The notes: a model not told the origin generated them from the sequence alone. A stretch of 35,618 nt of DNA from Acidithiobacillales bacterium SM1_46 (GCA_001304215.1 LJVB01000007.1:1-35618); one strand, 5' to 3'; numbered from the stretch's first letter, positions 15,646-23,976 are shown. Numbers and translations are program-made.

Positions 15646-16157
15646 TCCCGCAGCAGCTCCCGGATCTGCTGTTCGTAGGTCTTCTCGTAGCCCGCGCGAT
15701 AACCGCGATGCACAAAGCGAACTTGCCCCTTGCGGTCCACAATGACGGTCGCCGGCATTGCATCGACGTCGTAGCGCTTCGCGACCAACTTGTCGCGATC
15801 GTGCAGCACCGTCAACTTCAGACCGAGTTGACGAGCCATGGCATCAGCCTTGCCACCGTCCTCGTCTACACTCACCGCAAGAAGCCGGAGACCCGCCTTT
15901 CCATATTGCGTCTGCAACTTGTCGAGCGCCGGCAACTCCTGCCGGCACGGTGCGCACCACGTAGCCCAAAAGTTGATCAGAACAACCTGACCGCGCTGTT
16001 CCTTCAGGCGGACATTCTGGCCATTCGTGCCCTTGAGCGTGAAATCGGGAGCGGCGGAACCCGGTGTTGGCAACGCCGCAAACACCTGGGCCGCGTACAA
16101 GGCGGCAACGCCAAGTGCTACCGCAAGAGAACGACGAAGCGATCGACAACTCTTCAT
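15642..16157 (-). CDS. TlpA-family periplasmic thiol-disulfide oxidoreductase
   Basis: A 171-residue thioredoxin-fold protein exported by an N-terminal signal (SLAVALGVAALYAAQVFA). The ATG at 16157, with AGGA six bases upstream, is preferred to 16178. The TlpA/ResA signature is present: PDFTLKGTNGQNVRLKEQRG, then INFWATWCAPCRQELPALDK with redox cysteines Cys68 and Cys71, and later the cis-Pro region DAMPATVIVDRKG. It probably keeps periplasmic thiols reduced, for instance the C-terminal CGC of the adjacent DUF4266 protein or heme-binding cysteines of the upstream cytochromes. It overlaps the DUF4266 gene. Confidence 0.93.
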   Translation of the reverse strand: MKSCRSLRRSLAVALGVAALYAAQVFAALPTPGSAAPDFTLKGTNGQNVRLKEQRGQVVLINFWATWCAPCRQELPALDKLQTQYGKAGLRLLAVSVDEDGGKADAMARQLGLKLTVLHDRDKLVAKRYDVDAMPATVIVDRKGQVRFVHRGYRAGYEKTYEQQIRELLRE

Positions 16158-16179
16158 GGTTCCTGAAATCCTCCCCATC

Positions 16180-16818
16180 CTAGAAGTAAAAGGAAGCCCC
16201 GAGCGTAAACTCGAAGTTGTGCTTTAACTCGCTCTTATAAAGAATGTCCGACTGAAACATCCGGTCACGCATCTCGATCCGCATCGCGACCCAGTCGGCG
16301 AAAAGCGTGCGCAATCCGAGGCCAAAGTTGAAAGTCGTATGGCCGATATTCGCGAAACTGGTGTTGCCAATACCTCCGATAAGATAAACGGCCGAGGTAG
16401 TTGCCCATGACTTGCCAACGAAGATCTCGCCGGGAAACAGGTTGACGCCAACCGAAAGGTCATAGGTCCTGAGATCGACTTCCGGCTCCGTAAAAATCGC
16501 CGCCCCAATGCGCCGATACGCCGCGTCGGAGACGGTTGACATCGCGTAGGTCCCTTCGAGGAAGAGGTCCTCCGTGACGTGATAACCCAGCCGTACGCCG
16601 TAAAGACTGTTTGCGCCGAAATCCTCCACACTTAGCACACCGGCGAACACCGCCACCTCAAAGTCGTCGACATCAATCTTCGGCGCCCGCACGTTACGGC
16701 GCTCAAGCTCCGGCTTCACAACCTGTTCGGGGCCGGGTGTTTCGGTTTGCGCTTGCGCCAGTGCCGGGACGGCCATGAACGTCATCACCCCAATCGCCGC
16801 TAGCCACTTGCCTGTCAT
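16180..16818 (-). CDS. Outer-membrane beta-barrel protein (myxobacterial OMP_myx_plus-like)
   Basis: A 212-residue predicted outer-membrane barrel. The ATG at 16818 opens a signal peptide (WLAAIGVMTFMAVPALAQAQ) and is preferred to the open-frame start at 16872, which lies inside the upstream gene. The conserved-looking start of the mature domain (APKIDVDDFEVAVFAGVLSV, then YGVRLGYHVTEDLFLEGTY) resembles outer-membrane barrel domains found beside gliding and envelope machines in myxobacteria. The chain ends in a strand with terminal Phe (TLGASFYF), the usual assembly signal for the BAM complex. It lies 22 bp from TlpA and 23 bp from the SH3-barrel gene and is paralogous in layout to the latter. 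Confidence 0.85.
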   Translation of the reverse strand: MTGKWLAAIGVMTFMAVPALAQAQTETPGPEQVVKPELERRNVRAPKIDVDDFEVAVFAGVLSVEDFGANSLYGVRLGYHVTEDLFLEGTYAMSTVSDAAYRRIGAAIFTEPEVDLRTYDLSVGVNLFPGEIFVGKSWATTSAVYLIGGIGNTSFANIGHTTFNFGLGLRTLFADWVAMRIEMRDRMFQSDILYKSELKHNFEFTLGASFYF

Positions 16819-16841
16819 GCTGTGAACCCCGTCTTCGCCAC

Positions 16842-17573
16842 TCAAAAGAAGAATCCTATTCCCGCCGACCATTCAAGATAGGACTCGGTCCGATTGGTAT
16901 TGACCAGCGCGACATGGTCGCGCAGGTCCGCTCGTACAAAGAAGCGCCGCGTCAGAAAGTAGCGCGCGCCGATCGCGGCGGTTGCCATGTCCACATTGGT
17001 CTCGATCGCCCCGACGAGGCTGGATTTCGGCGTGTTTCTGAACTGGCCAAGACCGATCGAAAGATACGGAGACACCACCCAATCCGGTGCCGGCTGTGAC
17101 ACCACCGAGGCATAAATCAGACGGGTGCTTGAAAACTCGCCCGATGACTGCCCCACTGACAGTTCCAACCCAAGATTCTCGGTGAAACGATAGCCCGCGA
17201 AGCCGGTCATGATCGGATCTGACCTGTTGAAAGTGCCATACGAAAAACCGAATTCGATCCGTCGCGCCAGGTAGTCCTCCACCAGTACGTCGCGAAAGGT
17301 CTTCTCGGCGCCAGCCTCAGTGAGTGTGCGCTCGAGCTGTGCGCGACTCACCCAGCCCTCCTTTCCCTGCTCACTGCGAACCTTGAACCAGTCGGTATGG
17401 CGCTTGAGGATTTCAATCCACTGGCCACGCTCGACAACGTGGAAAATCGGATATCCCCTCCCGGGTCCTGTATGGAATTCAATATAAGGATCCGCAACCT
17501 GGGTGCGCTCCGCGGTCTCCGCGTGCGCAACCGCTCCAAAGAAGATCAACAACACTAGCAGCAGACGCGGCAT
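16842..17573 (-). CDS. Exported SH3-domain plus outer-membrane beta-barrel fusion
   Basis: A 243-residue protein with a signal peptide (MPRLLLVLLIFFGAVAHA). An SH3b-type domain occupies about residues 24-85 (DPYIEFHTGPGRGYPIFHVV, RGQWIEILKRHTDWFKVRS, KEGWVSRAQLERTL). A barrel domain follows from about 105 to the end (RIEFGFSYGTFNRSD, GFAGYRFTENLGLELSVG, closing WSAGIGFFF with terminal Phe). SH3b domains often bind peptidoglycan or proteins, so this is a plausible clamp between the cell wall and the outer membrane. It is the first gene of the tight 14-gene run, with 57 bp to the upstream cytochrome-like gene. No strong ribosome-binding site is visible at 17573. Confidence 0.85.
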   Translation of the reverse strand: MPRLLLVLLIFFGAVAHAETAERTQVADPYIEFHTGPGRGYPIFHVVERGQWIEILKRHTDWFKVRSEQGKEGWVSRAQLERTLTEAGAEKTFRDVLVEDYLARRIEFGFSYGTFNRSDPIMTGFAGYRFTENLGLELSVGQSSGEFSSTRLIYASVVSQPAPDWVVSPYLSIGLGQFRNTPKSSLVGAIETNVDMATAAIGARYFLTRRFFVRADLRDHVALVNTNRTESYLEWSAGIGFFF

Positions 17574-17630
17574 ACAGCATTACTTTAGCAGGCAGTTGGC
17601 TGTGAATGCGGCGACGCCGCGCGCATGAAA

Positions 17631-18149
17631 CTAGGGGAATCCACAGCTGGCCGTCGGATTGGCGACCGATACACAGACACCGCAGGCCGCGTCGGTTCGG
17701 GTTGGAACCTGCTTGGCAAGCCAGGAACGAATGGCGACGTAACACTGATCTGACGGTCCCGGAAAGATATCGTCACCGCCGTGGAAGGCCGGATCACCGG
17801 CAGTCGGCTTGGCCAATAACGGGCTCTGATCCACGAACGTGAAGTTTACAAAGTTATCCATAATCGCTGTCACGTTCGTATCCATATCCGTGAAACTGAG
17901 CGTGAACCGACCCCCGTTACCACCGCTCACATGGCAGGCCGAATCAGTACAGGCGCGGAAATCGCCCTGCCGACGCTTGATGGGGCTCGAAAGAATCGGC
18001 ATGACACAGGTCTGGAAATCGTTCTGGCACAGCTCAACCCCGCGCGCGACGGGCGCATTCTCGACTGCCTCACCGCAGGCGCTCAATGCCAAAACGAGCA
18101 GCGCCCCGAGGGGCGCCACCCGAATGAAACTACCACGACACCGGGACAT
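17631..18149 (-). CDS. Cytochrome c-like lipoprotein with unusual CX4CH motif
   Basis: A 172-residue lipoprotein. The ATG at 18149, 5 bp after the upstream stop, gives a signal peptide ending in ALSAC (lipid on Cys25). A cytochrome-like segment follows (TCVMPILSSP, then ACTDSACHVSGGNGG). The heme-type motif is CTDSACH (Cys67, Cys72, His73), with four residues between the cysteines instead of two. The downstream part (SPLLAKPTAGDPAFHGG, DQCYVAIRSWLAKQ) parallels the last ~110 residues of the HzsA-related protein encoded just upstream, so the two share a module. Extra cysteines near the C-terminus (CGVCV) may form disulfides. Whether it binds heme c is uncertain. Confidence 0.8.
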   Translation of the reverse strand: MSRCRGSFIRVAPLGALLVLALSACGEAVENAPVARGVELCQNDFQTCVMPILSSPIKRRQGDFRACTDSACHVSGGNGGRFTLSFTDMDTNVTAIMDNFVNFTFVDQSPLLAKPTAGDPAFHGGDDIFPGPSDQCYVAIRSWLAKQVPTRTDAACGVCVSVANPTASCGFP

Positions 18150-18154
18150 CGCGA

Positions 18155-21100
18155 TTAGGGACAGGTCAGGGATCCCGCAATCCAAGCCCGCATGGTAGTG
18201 GCATCGGCCGGGCTCAGGAACGGTTGCCCGGCAGCATCCATCGGGTGCGGCGTGGTCAGTGGCCGCGCGACCAAATAGCTGTCGCCCGTCGGCGGGAAAG
18301 TCACCATCGAGGCGGTGGCATTGAAGTCACCTTCATCCACGCCGGTGAGAACATAGCGACTCGCTGCAAATGTCGCATTACTGGAACCGTCGCTTCCCAC
18401 CGCCTGGTGACAATTGGCGCAGCTGCTAGTCCCACGATCGCGCAGAATCGGAGCAATCTGACAGGCGAAGACCGTGTCGCTCAGACGCGCCGAAACAGTA
18501 CGCAGGGCACCACTGCCGTCATAAGCGTCATTCAAGTACTGGGCACCAAGATCGATCCACTCCGTAATCACCCGGCGCTCTGACGCATTCAAATACCCTG
18601 AGTGGTCTTGCCAAACCGCACCGCCAAAGCACTGCACACCCGATGCGGTCTGCTTGCAGAACGAACGCAGCGTGTCGCTCGAGACGCCAGCCCGGAGTGG
18701 TTGCTCAAAGATTCGTTCGACGAGCCGACTCGCACGCGAGCTGCCTCCACTCACCGGGGCCGACTCACGAACCACTTCGAGCTCGCCGTCATTGTTGATC
18801 CGAGTCACCGGCTGCCCGGTTGCGACATCGATCTGCGGGTCACCCACCAGCAACTCCTGGTAGGCCATCGTCCGCCCAAAGATGCCGGCCGGCGTGGAAC
18901 TGAAGTCGAGTCCGACCGCGGCAGCCGTGGTCGCGTGGCAGCTCTCGCACTTGGCGCTAAGGATTGGCTGCACATGTTCCGGAAAATTGATCACGATTGA
19001 GCAATCACCAGACCATGTTGTCGCACAACTTGCCGGTCCCTTTGCATAGGGCGCGGTAGTAGTAAGACCAGCGTAGTCAATATTGATAGCGGCCTGCGCC
19101 GTAATAGACCACCCGTAACGCGTGTTGTACAGCGGCGTCCAGACATCCGTGTACGAGATATTTCGCTGCAGGGTCAGGACCGACGGCTGGGCGCCCGTGC
19201 GAGCCTCTGCCATCGTGCCGGTCAAGTCGCTGGCCGGGTTGCTCGGATCCGGATGCAACCCGATGGGACCGGTCGGCGACGGGGTATTCATAAGGTCCGT
19301 ACCCGAGGTGGTGGTGAGACGTGACGAATGACATCCCTTGCAAAAGCGCCGCTCCTGATCAAGTGCCTGAATCCAGTTCGTGTGCGGCGTGAACGCCCGA
19401 CCATACTGATCCAGCGCTGTAATGTGGATTGGCGTACTGGCGGGCACGTCTCCGCGCAACGAGCCATCCGGCTCTATGACGCCATAACCCACGATCTGCT
19501 GCATCTCGAACTCGGTTTCGCCAAGCGCTTCTCTCTGCATGCCGCCCGGGGTCGGTACCGCCTTGGTAATACGGAAGAACCGCGCCACACGGTTCGCGTA
19601 CTCAGTCGTGCCAGGAGTCTTCATCGCTCCGATGTTGGGCGTGCCGCCGGTGCGCGGAATGCTCTCGCCGTTGACGAGCACCGCATCGCCCATACGCTGC
19701 AGCCGATCAGTGTCGTACACGGTGTTCACGTTCAGACGGCCCATTCCTGGCGTGATGGTCGAATCGCGCACATAGTCGGCCGCCTTGCGCTGCGGAACCG
19801 GACGCGCCTGAATCGCCACCGGGTCCGCGTAATAGAACCCGTCCTGAGGAGGAGCCACGAGTGAAGTCTGGCGCTTGTTCACGTCGAACATCCAGATGCC
19901 ATAGCGCGGCGTACCCTCGACCGTTATCGGCTGACCGGCAGCGTCGGTGCCGGGCTGCGGCTGGGAGGGCGACCAGACAACCAGAACGCGACCGGTTCCG
20001 TCCCACAACGGATACGGTGTTGAGTAGCGCCCATAGGGTGAAATCCCCTGACCACGCATGGCCTCGTGCGTCGCGGCGTCGCCACCCAATACGAGGCGAG
20101 TCGCCTGGAACTGACCGGCTTGCTCACCCATCTGGTTGGGCGGCGCATTGGTCCCGGCCGCGTCGTTGTCCGAGTAGTTGTTCGCGTCGATGATCTCAAG
20201 CGAACCACCCTCGCGCGTGCGAGACAAAGGCATCAGGGTGGAAATGATGCGGCCATCCGGCATCTCACGCGGATGCAGGTAGCTGTTGCCGGGGCTATGC
20301 GCGCCATACATCACGAACAGATCGGTGCCGTCGGGATTGACCTTGAAGATGCTGAACTGGTTGCGACCACCGACATGATCCCATCTCGAATACATGATCC
20401 GGCCGTCCATGAGCACGGTCGGATTGCGGTCATGGCTCTGGTTATAGGAGATCTGTCGGCAATTCCCGCCATCTGCATCCATGACGTGAAGGGTCGTTAC
20501 CCGCTCGCGCTCATACTCGTCGAGATAGGTGTACGTGGACCGGTTACCGCTGTTGTCGAACGCCGACATTTGCGCGCGACCAGCCTGACGGTTCGACACG
20601 AACACGATGCGGCCATCCGGCAGATACGCGGGATCCACGTCATCGCCCAACCGTGGCGCCGAGCAATCGATCCGGCTCATCCCGCGGTTGCCAACGTCAT
20701 ACTGATAGATTGACCACCTTCCAGTACAGGCAGGTTGGCCATTCGTCAGCGTCGCGGTGCTTGCGGTGGGACACCGCATGGTAAAGAGAAGCTTGGTTCC
20801 GTCGTAGGAGACCTCAAGGTCCGACACGTCGCCCTGGCCACCTGTGTAGGTCGCGGTGACGTTCTGGTCCTGGCCGTTCGGCGAGGAACGGTCGCGGATA
20901 TAGAGGTCGCCTCCAGTTCCCGTGACGACTGAATCGGTTGGATTGCCGAGCGTGCTATTGGGGCGCTTGACGTAGGCAATCGAAACGTTGCCCTCCACGG
21001 TCGTGGAATCGGTGGCGCTGCCACAACCGACGAGTAAACCGGTCAGCACAAAGCCTGCGCTGAGATACAGCAGGAGCATCTTGTTGTTCAGCATCTTCAT
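18155..21100 (-). CDS. Large HzsA-related tri-heme lipoprotein with PD40 beta-propeller
   Basis: A 981-residue lipoprotein (LLVGC, lipid on Cys26). A GGAGG ribosome-binding site supports the start at 21100. Residues ~40-420 carry WD40/PD40-type propeller blades (SYDGTKLLFTMRC, LPDGRIVFVSNRQAG, MDGRIMYSRWDHVGG, NPDGTDLFVMYGAHSP, MPDGRIISTLMPLS). The C-terminal half has three canonical CX2CH heme motifs: CKGCH (587-591), CESCH (718-722) and CANCH (894-898). This architecture matches proteins annotated as related to the hydrazine synthase alpha subunit. That name reflects fold, not proof of hydrazine chemistry; no other anammox gene is present. A surface-exposed or periplasmic redox role is likely. 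It starts after a 391-bp gap, so it probably has its own promoter. Confidence 0.88.
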   Translation of the reverse strand: MKMLNNKMLLLYLSAGFVLTGLLVGCGSATDSTTVEGNVSIAYVKRPNSTLGNPTDSVVTGTGGDLYIRDRSSPNGQDQNVTATYTGGQGDVSDLEVSYDGTKLLFTMRCPTASTATLTNGQPACTGRWSIYQYDVGNRGMSRIDCSAPRLGDDVDPAYLPDGRIVFVSNRQAGRAQMSAFDNSGNRSTYTYLDEYERERVTTLHVMDADGGNCRQISYNQSHDRNPTVLMDGRIMYSRWDHVGGRNQFSIFKVNPDGTDLFVMYGAHSPGNSYLHPREMPDGRIISTLMPLSRTREGGSLEIIDANNYSDNDAAGTNAPPNQMGEQAGQFQATRLVLGGDAATHEAMRGQGISPYGRYSTPYPLWDGTGRVLVVWSPSQPQPGTDAAGQPITVEGTPRYGIWMFDVNKRQTSLVAPPQDGFYYADPVAIQARPVPQRKAADYVRDSTITPGMGRLNVNTVYDTDRLQRMGDAVLVNGESIPRTGGTPNIGAMKTPGTTEYANRVARFFRITKAVPTPGGMQREALGETEFEMQQIVGYGVIEPDGSLRGDVPASTPIHITALDQYGRAFTPHTNWIQALDQERRFCKGCHSSRLTTTSGTDLMNTPSPTGPIGLHPDPSNPASDLTGTMAEARTGAQPSVLTLQRNISYTDVWTPLYNTRYGWSITAQAAINIDYAGLTTTAPYAKGPASCATTWSGDCSIVINFPEHVQPILSAKCESCHATTAAAVGLDFSSTPAGIFGRTMAYQELLVGDPQIDVATGQPVTRINNDGELEVVRESAPVSGGSSRASRLVERIFEQPLRAGVSSDTLRSFCKQTASGVQCFGGAVWQDHSGYLNASERRVITEWIDLGAQYLNDAYDGSGALRTVSARLSDTVFACQIAPILRDRGTSSCANCHQAVGSDGSSNATFAASRYVLTGVDEGDFNATASMVTFPPTGDSYLVARPLTTPHPMDAAGQPFLSPADATTMRAWIAGSLTCP

Positions 21101-21491
21101 AGTCCGCCTCCGTCACGCGATCGGCTGGCTGCGCGCGCAGGCCAGTCCTCTCCATTGATTCGCGATCACTTTGGCGGCTCGACCGGCATGGGCAACATGT
21201 GCCGTTAGCCTCGATGCTTTGCGTCACCACCTTTCGATGGCTATGCCCTGATACAAAGCGCTACTGCCACTACTATCCATATCTTAAGCGCGCGCCGGTC
21301 TGGGCCCGCCAGCTCTCGTCGCGCTGCACCACGCGTGTGTCGGATAGCTAAAAACACCGCATTTCGGCTTAAATCCTAGCATGGGAACGAACCTTGCAGA
21401 CCCGTCGGAGACGCACACCACCGACGGGCGGTCCGTTCCGGTCGCTACCCGGCGTGACGCGATGCGCCAGGCGTAAAGCACGCGAAACGAA
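21101..21491. other. 391-bp intergenic region upstream of the HzsA-related gene
   Basis: No supported gene was seen here. It must hold the 5' leader and probably the promoter of the minus-strand HzsA-related gene, and the 3' end of apbE. AT-richer sequence near 21272-21290 contains a TAAGAT -10-like hexamer on the minus strand, without a convincing -35. A stem-loop is noted separately at 21401-21428. Confidence 0.55.
21401..21428 (-). terminator. Possible stem-loop terminator after apbE
   Basis: The perfect 8-bp arms CCCGTCGG (21401-21408) and CCGACGGG (21421-21428) enclose a 12-base loop, about 60 bp past the apbE stop on the minus strand. The stem is GC-rich, but the following bases on the minus strand (TCTGCAAGG) are not a proper T run, so this may be an mRNA-stabilising hairpin rather than an intrinsic terminator. 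Confidence 0.4.
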
Positions 21492-22505
21492 TCAGTTGTT
21501 GGGCGTGACGAGACGCGATGGCGCCGCGGCCGGGGTCGCCTGCTGGAGGCGGGAGGAGTAGTGCATCTTTCCTGAATCATCCACGATGATTGCGTCGACA
21601 TCCTTCAAGCGCTCGACCAGCGCCATGCCGCGGGCGCGCCCCAAGACGAACACACTGGTCGAAAGTCCATCCGTCGTGGTCGCGTCGGAAGCGATGATAC
21701 TCACACTGCGCACGCCGGTTGCCGACTTTCCGGTTTTCGGATTCAGGATGTGATGATAGCGCTTGCCACCAGCTTCGAAGTAACGCTCGTAATCCCCGGA
21801 TGTGGAGATCGCCGTGTCGGCAAGCGGCAGCACCGCCACCATGCCATCACGTCGGCGAGGGTCGCGGATCGCTACCATCCACGGCCGGCCGTGATGATCG
21901 CCCAGCACGCGGGTGTCACCGCCGGCACTGACGAGGGCACTGGTAATTCCGCGGTGCTTGAGGATGTCGATGCACCGATCTACCGCGTGACCCTTGGCGA
22001 TCCCGCCGAGGTCGATGCGCACTCCCGCGCGGGCAAATCGGATGGTCGAGGTCTTCGGGTCCAGCAGCACGTGCCGATAGTTGATGCCCGGCAAGGCCTT
22101 GGTAATTTCCACGTCGCTTGGGGCTACACCCTTACGGTAGTCGTACATGTAGCCCACGCTCGAAAAGGTAATGTCGAAGGCACCCTCCGTCAGTTTCGAG
22201 ACCTCGAGCGAGCGGGCGATGAGGCCGTACATCTCCGGACTGATCTTGACCGGCTCGCTTGCCGCGCGCTGATTGATGTGTGAGAGGTCGCTTTCCGGCT
22301 TGTAGGGGCTCATGGTGGCGTCGATGCGCCGCATCTCGTCCATTACCGCGGCGATCGCCGCTTCCCCCGCCGCACGATTCTCATGCCAGACTTCGGCACG
22401 CACCGCCGTTCCCATGATTGCTTCCTCACGGTTCAGCCACTCCGCTTGCGATGGCGCTGTCGCAGCCAGCAATACGGCCGTGAGAAAGAATTTGCAGAGC
22501 CGCAT
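21492..22505 (-). CDS. apbE: FAD:protein FMN transferase
   Basis: A 337-residue exported enzyme that transfers FMN from FAD to Ser/Thr of target proteins in the periplasm. The ATG at 22505 opens directly into a signal peptide (LCKFFLTAVLLAATAPSQA); an earlier in-frame ATG at 22550 is less likely. The ApbE signatures are all present: TMSPYKPESDLSHIN (64-78), RIDLGGIAKGHAVD (163-176), SAGGD (193-197), STSGDYERYF (234-243), HHILNPKTG (251-259) and the magnesium-site region SDATTTDGLSTSVFVLG (273-289). It sits between the diheme cytochrome and the HzsA-related gene, all on the minus strand. The likeliest local substrate is the DUF3570 barrel, which carries the target motif. Confidence 0.95.
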   Translation of the reverse strand: MRLCKFFLTAVLLAATAPSQAEWLNREEAIMGTAVRAEVWHENRAAGEAAIAAVMDEMRRIDATMSPYKPESDLSHINQRAASEPVKISPEMYGLIARSLEVSKLTEGAFDITFSSVGYMYDYRKGVAPSDVEITKALPGINYRHVLLDPKTSTIRFARAGVRIDLGGIAKGHAVDRCIDILKHRGITSALVSAGGDTRVLGDHHGRPWMVAIRDPRRRDGMVAVLPLADTAISTSGDYERYFEAGGKRYHHILNPKTGKSATGVRSVSIIASDATTTDGLSTSVFVLGRARGMALVERLKDVDAIIVDDSGKMHYSSRLQQATPAAAPSRLVTPNN

Positions 22506-22556
22506 CGAAGGATTCCGCTGAATGAGTCGCGCGCAGCTTAGCATGGCCACGGCGGG

Positions 22557-23462
22557 CTAGAACTCGAAGTCACCTTTCTGCTTGCGCGACTTATTCGACT
22601 TGCCGACCGCGTTTTCGACGGGTGACAGCGATTGAACGTACTCCGCGATGGCGTTTCGATCGCTGGCCGAAAGATACGTCAACCCGCTGTCAATAAACTC
22701 GGCCATGATATCTCCAGCGTAGTCACCATCCGGCTTGGCACCACTGGCAAGATAGTCCGCGACGTCACGCCGGCTCCAGCGGCCGATCCCCGTTCTTCGG
22801 TCCGGCGTAATGTTCGGAACGATCGCGCCATCGGGACCCTGGCCTGTTCCGGCAAAACGCCGGTCGCGCTTCAACGCGCCGGCAAGATTGCGTGGCGTAT
22901 GGCACTCGCCGCAGTGCGCGACCGCCTCGACAAGGTAAGCCCCGCGATTCCAGCTGATCGAGTATTTCACATCCGGCGTGAAGGTGCCTTGGGAGAAGAA
23001 TACCCACTTCCATGCCGCGATCAGCCTCCTCATACGGACATACCATTTGAGTTCGTGCGGGCGATCTTCTGCAAATACCGGCTTCACGGTACGCAGGTAG
23101 TTCCACATGAGCTCAATGTCTTTGTCGGAGAGACGCGTGTACGAAGTGTAGGGAAATGCCGGATAGTAGTGCTCGCCACCCGGGCTCACGCCTTCGCGAA
23201 GCGCGCGCCGGAAGTCCTCAAGGCGCCAGTTACCGATGCCGGTCCGGGCATCCGGCGTGATGTTCGGGGTATAAAGCGTTCCGAAATCGGTTCGCAATGC
23301 TCGTCCCCCGGCAAGCATGGCCCCTTTGTTGTCGGTATCGCTGTGGCAGGTTACGCAGCCCGCTGCACGCAGAAGGATCTCACCGGAAGGCGGCTTGGCC
23401 GCAGCGGCCAAAGCCGGCGCCGGTACCAGCGATAACAGCACTAGTGCGGCGGCAACGCGCAC
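22557..23462 (-). CDS. Diheme cytochrome c family protein
   Basis: A 301-residue exported protein starting at GTG 23462 (no ATG is available in frame) with the signal RVAAALVLLSLVPAPALA. It holds two class I cytochrome c domains: CVTCH (Cys36, Cys39, His40) and CGECH (Cys184, Cys187, His188). Each is followed by the NITPD segment (TPNITPDARTGIGNW, VPNITPDRRTGIGRW) known from the cytochrome subunits of alcohol and gluconate dehydrogenases and related diheme proteins. A short hydrophobic stretch (IAAWKWVFFSQG) lies between the domains. It should pass electrons in the periplasm. It starts 17 bp after the cytochrome c' gene and ends 51 bp before apbE. No dehydrogenase subunit is adjacent, so its donor is unknown. 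Confidence 0.92.
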   Translation of the reverse strand: MRVAAALVLLSLVPAPALAAAAKPPSGEILLRAAGCVTCHSDTDNKGAMLAGGRALRTDFGTLYTPNITPDARTGIGNWRLEDFRRALREGVSPGGEHYYPAFPYTSYTRLSDKDIELMWNYLRTVKPVFAEDRPHELKWYVRMRRLIAAWKWVFFSQGTFTPDVKYSISWNRGAYLVEAVAHCGECHTPRNLAGALKRDRRFAGTGQGPDGAIVPNITPDRRTGIGRWSRRDVADYLASGAKPDGDYAGDIMAEFIDSGLTYLSASDRNAIAEYVQSLSPVENAVGKSNKSRKQKGDFEF

Positions 23463-23479
23463 GCCCCGGATCCGCTCGA

Positions 23480-23932
23480 CTAGTCCTCCTTTCGACGAAA
23501 GTCTTTGTGGCAGCCCTTGCAGGTGTCGCCCAGTTCCTTGAAAGCTGCGCCGGCACTGCCGCCCTGCGCGGCCTTGGCGAAAGCGGCGGCCTTGCTGCCC
23601 GCGTCTTTGGCACGCTTCTCGAACTCAGCTCGCTTGCTCCACACGGCATCGAGCGCGTTGGTTTCGCCGAAGTCGGAATCTTTGGGGAACAGGCCTGGAA
23701 TATCGTGCATCAGCGCCTGCAGTGCCCCGGCGTGACTGGCAAGATCGCCCTTGTAGCCCACCTTGCCCTGCACAATGGCGCCGGCCGCCCCCATGTGTCC
23801 GGCCACTGCCTTCATGACGTTACGGCGATACTTAATGATGTCCTCCTCGCCGGACTGCACCACAAGTGGCGCCATGACCAGACCGAGCAGTGAACCCACC
23901 ATCAGCACTTTCATCGGTGACGCAAAATACAT
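23480..23932 (-). CDS. Cytochrome c' (class II cytochrome c)
   Basis: A 150-residue exported cytochrome. The ATG at 23932 follows a strong AGGAGG ribosome-binding site and leads into the signal KVLMVGSLLGLVMAPLVVQS. The mature chain is the typical four-helix cytochrome c' sequence (IIKYRRNVMKAVAGHMGAAG at the start, FKELGDTCKGCHKDFR at the end), with heme attached at Cys138/Cys141 and His142 near the C-terminus. Class II cytochromes are pentacoordinate and commonly bind NO or CO, or shuttle electrons. The gene is adjacent to the diheme cytochrome and likely co-transcribed with it. Confidence 0.94.
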   Translation of the reverse strand: MYFASPMKVLMVGSLLGLVMAPLVVQSGEEDIIKYRRNVMKAVAGHMGAAGAIVQGKVGYKGDLASHAGALQALMHDIPGLFPKDSDFGETNALDAVWSKRAEFEKRAKDAGSKAAAFAKAAQGGSAGAAFKELGDTCKGCHKDFRRKED

Positions 23933-23976
23933 TGTTTCCTCCTGTTGTCGGAACGGGTATCGATCGGTATCGGGGC

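Noticed and set aside
17608-17620. GCGGC-GAC-GCCGC hairpin between the cytochrome-like gene and the SH3-barrel gene
   Set aside because: The stem is only 5 bp with a 3-base loop and no T run; such hairpins are frequent by chance in GC-rich DNA.
18155-21100. Calling the HzsA-related protein a hydrazine synthase subunit
   Set aside because: Only the overall architecture fits; no beta/gamma subunit or other anammox gene is present, so hydrazine chemistry is not supported.
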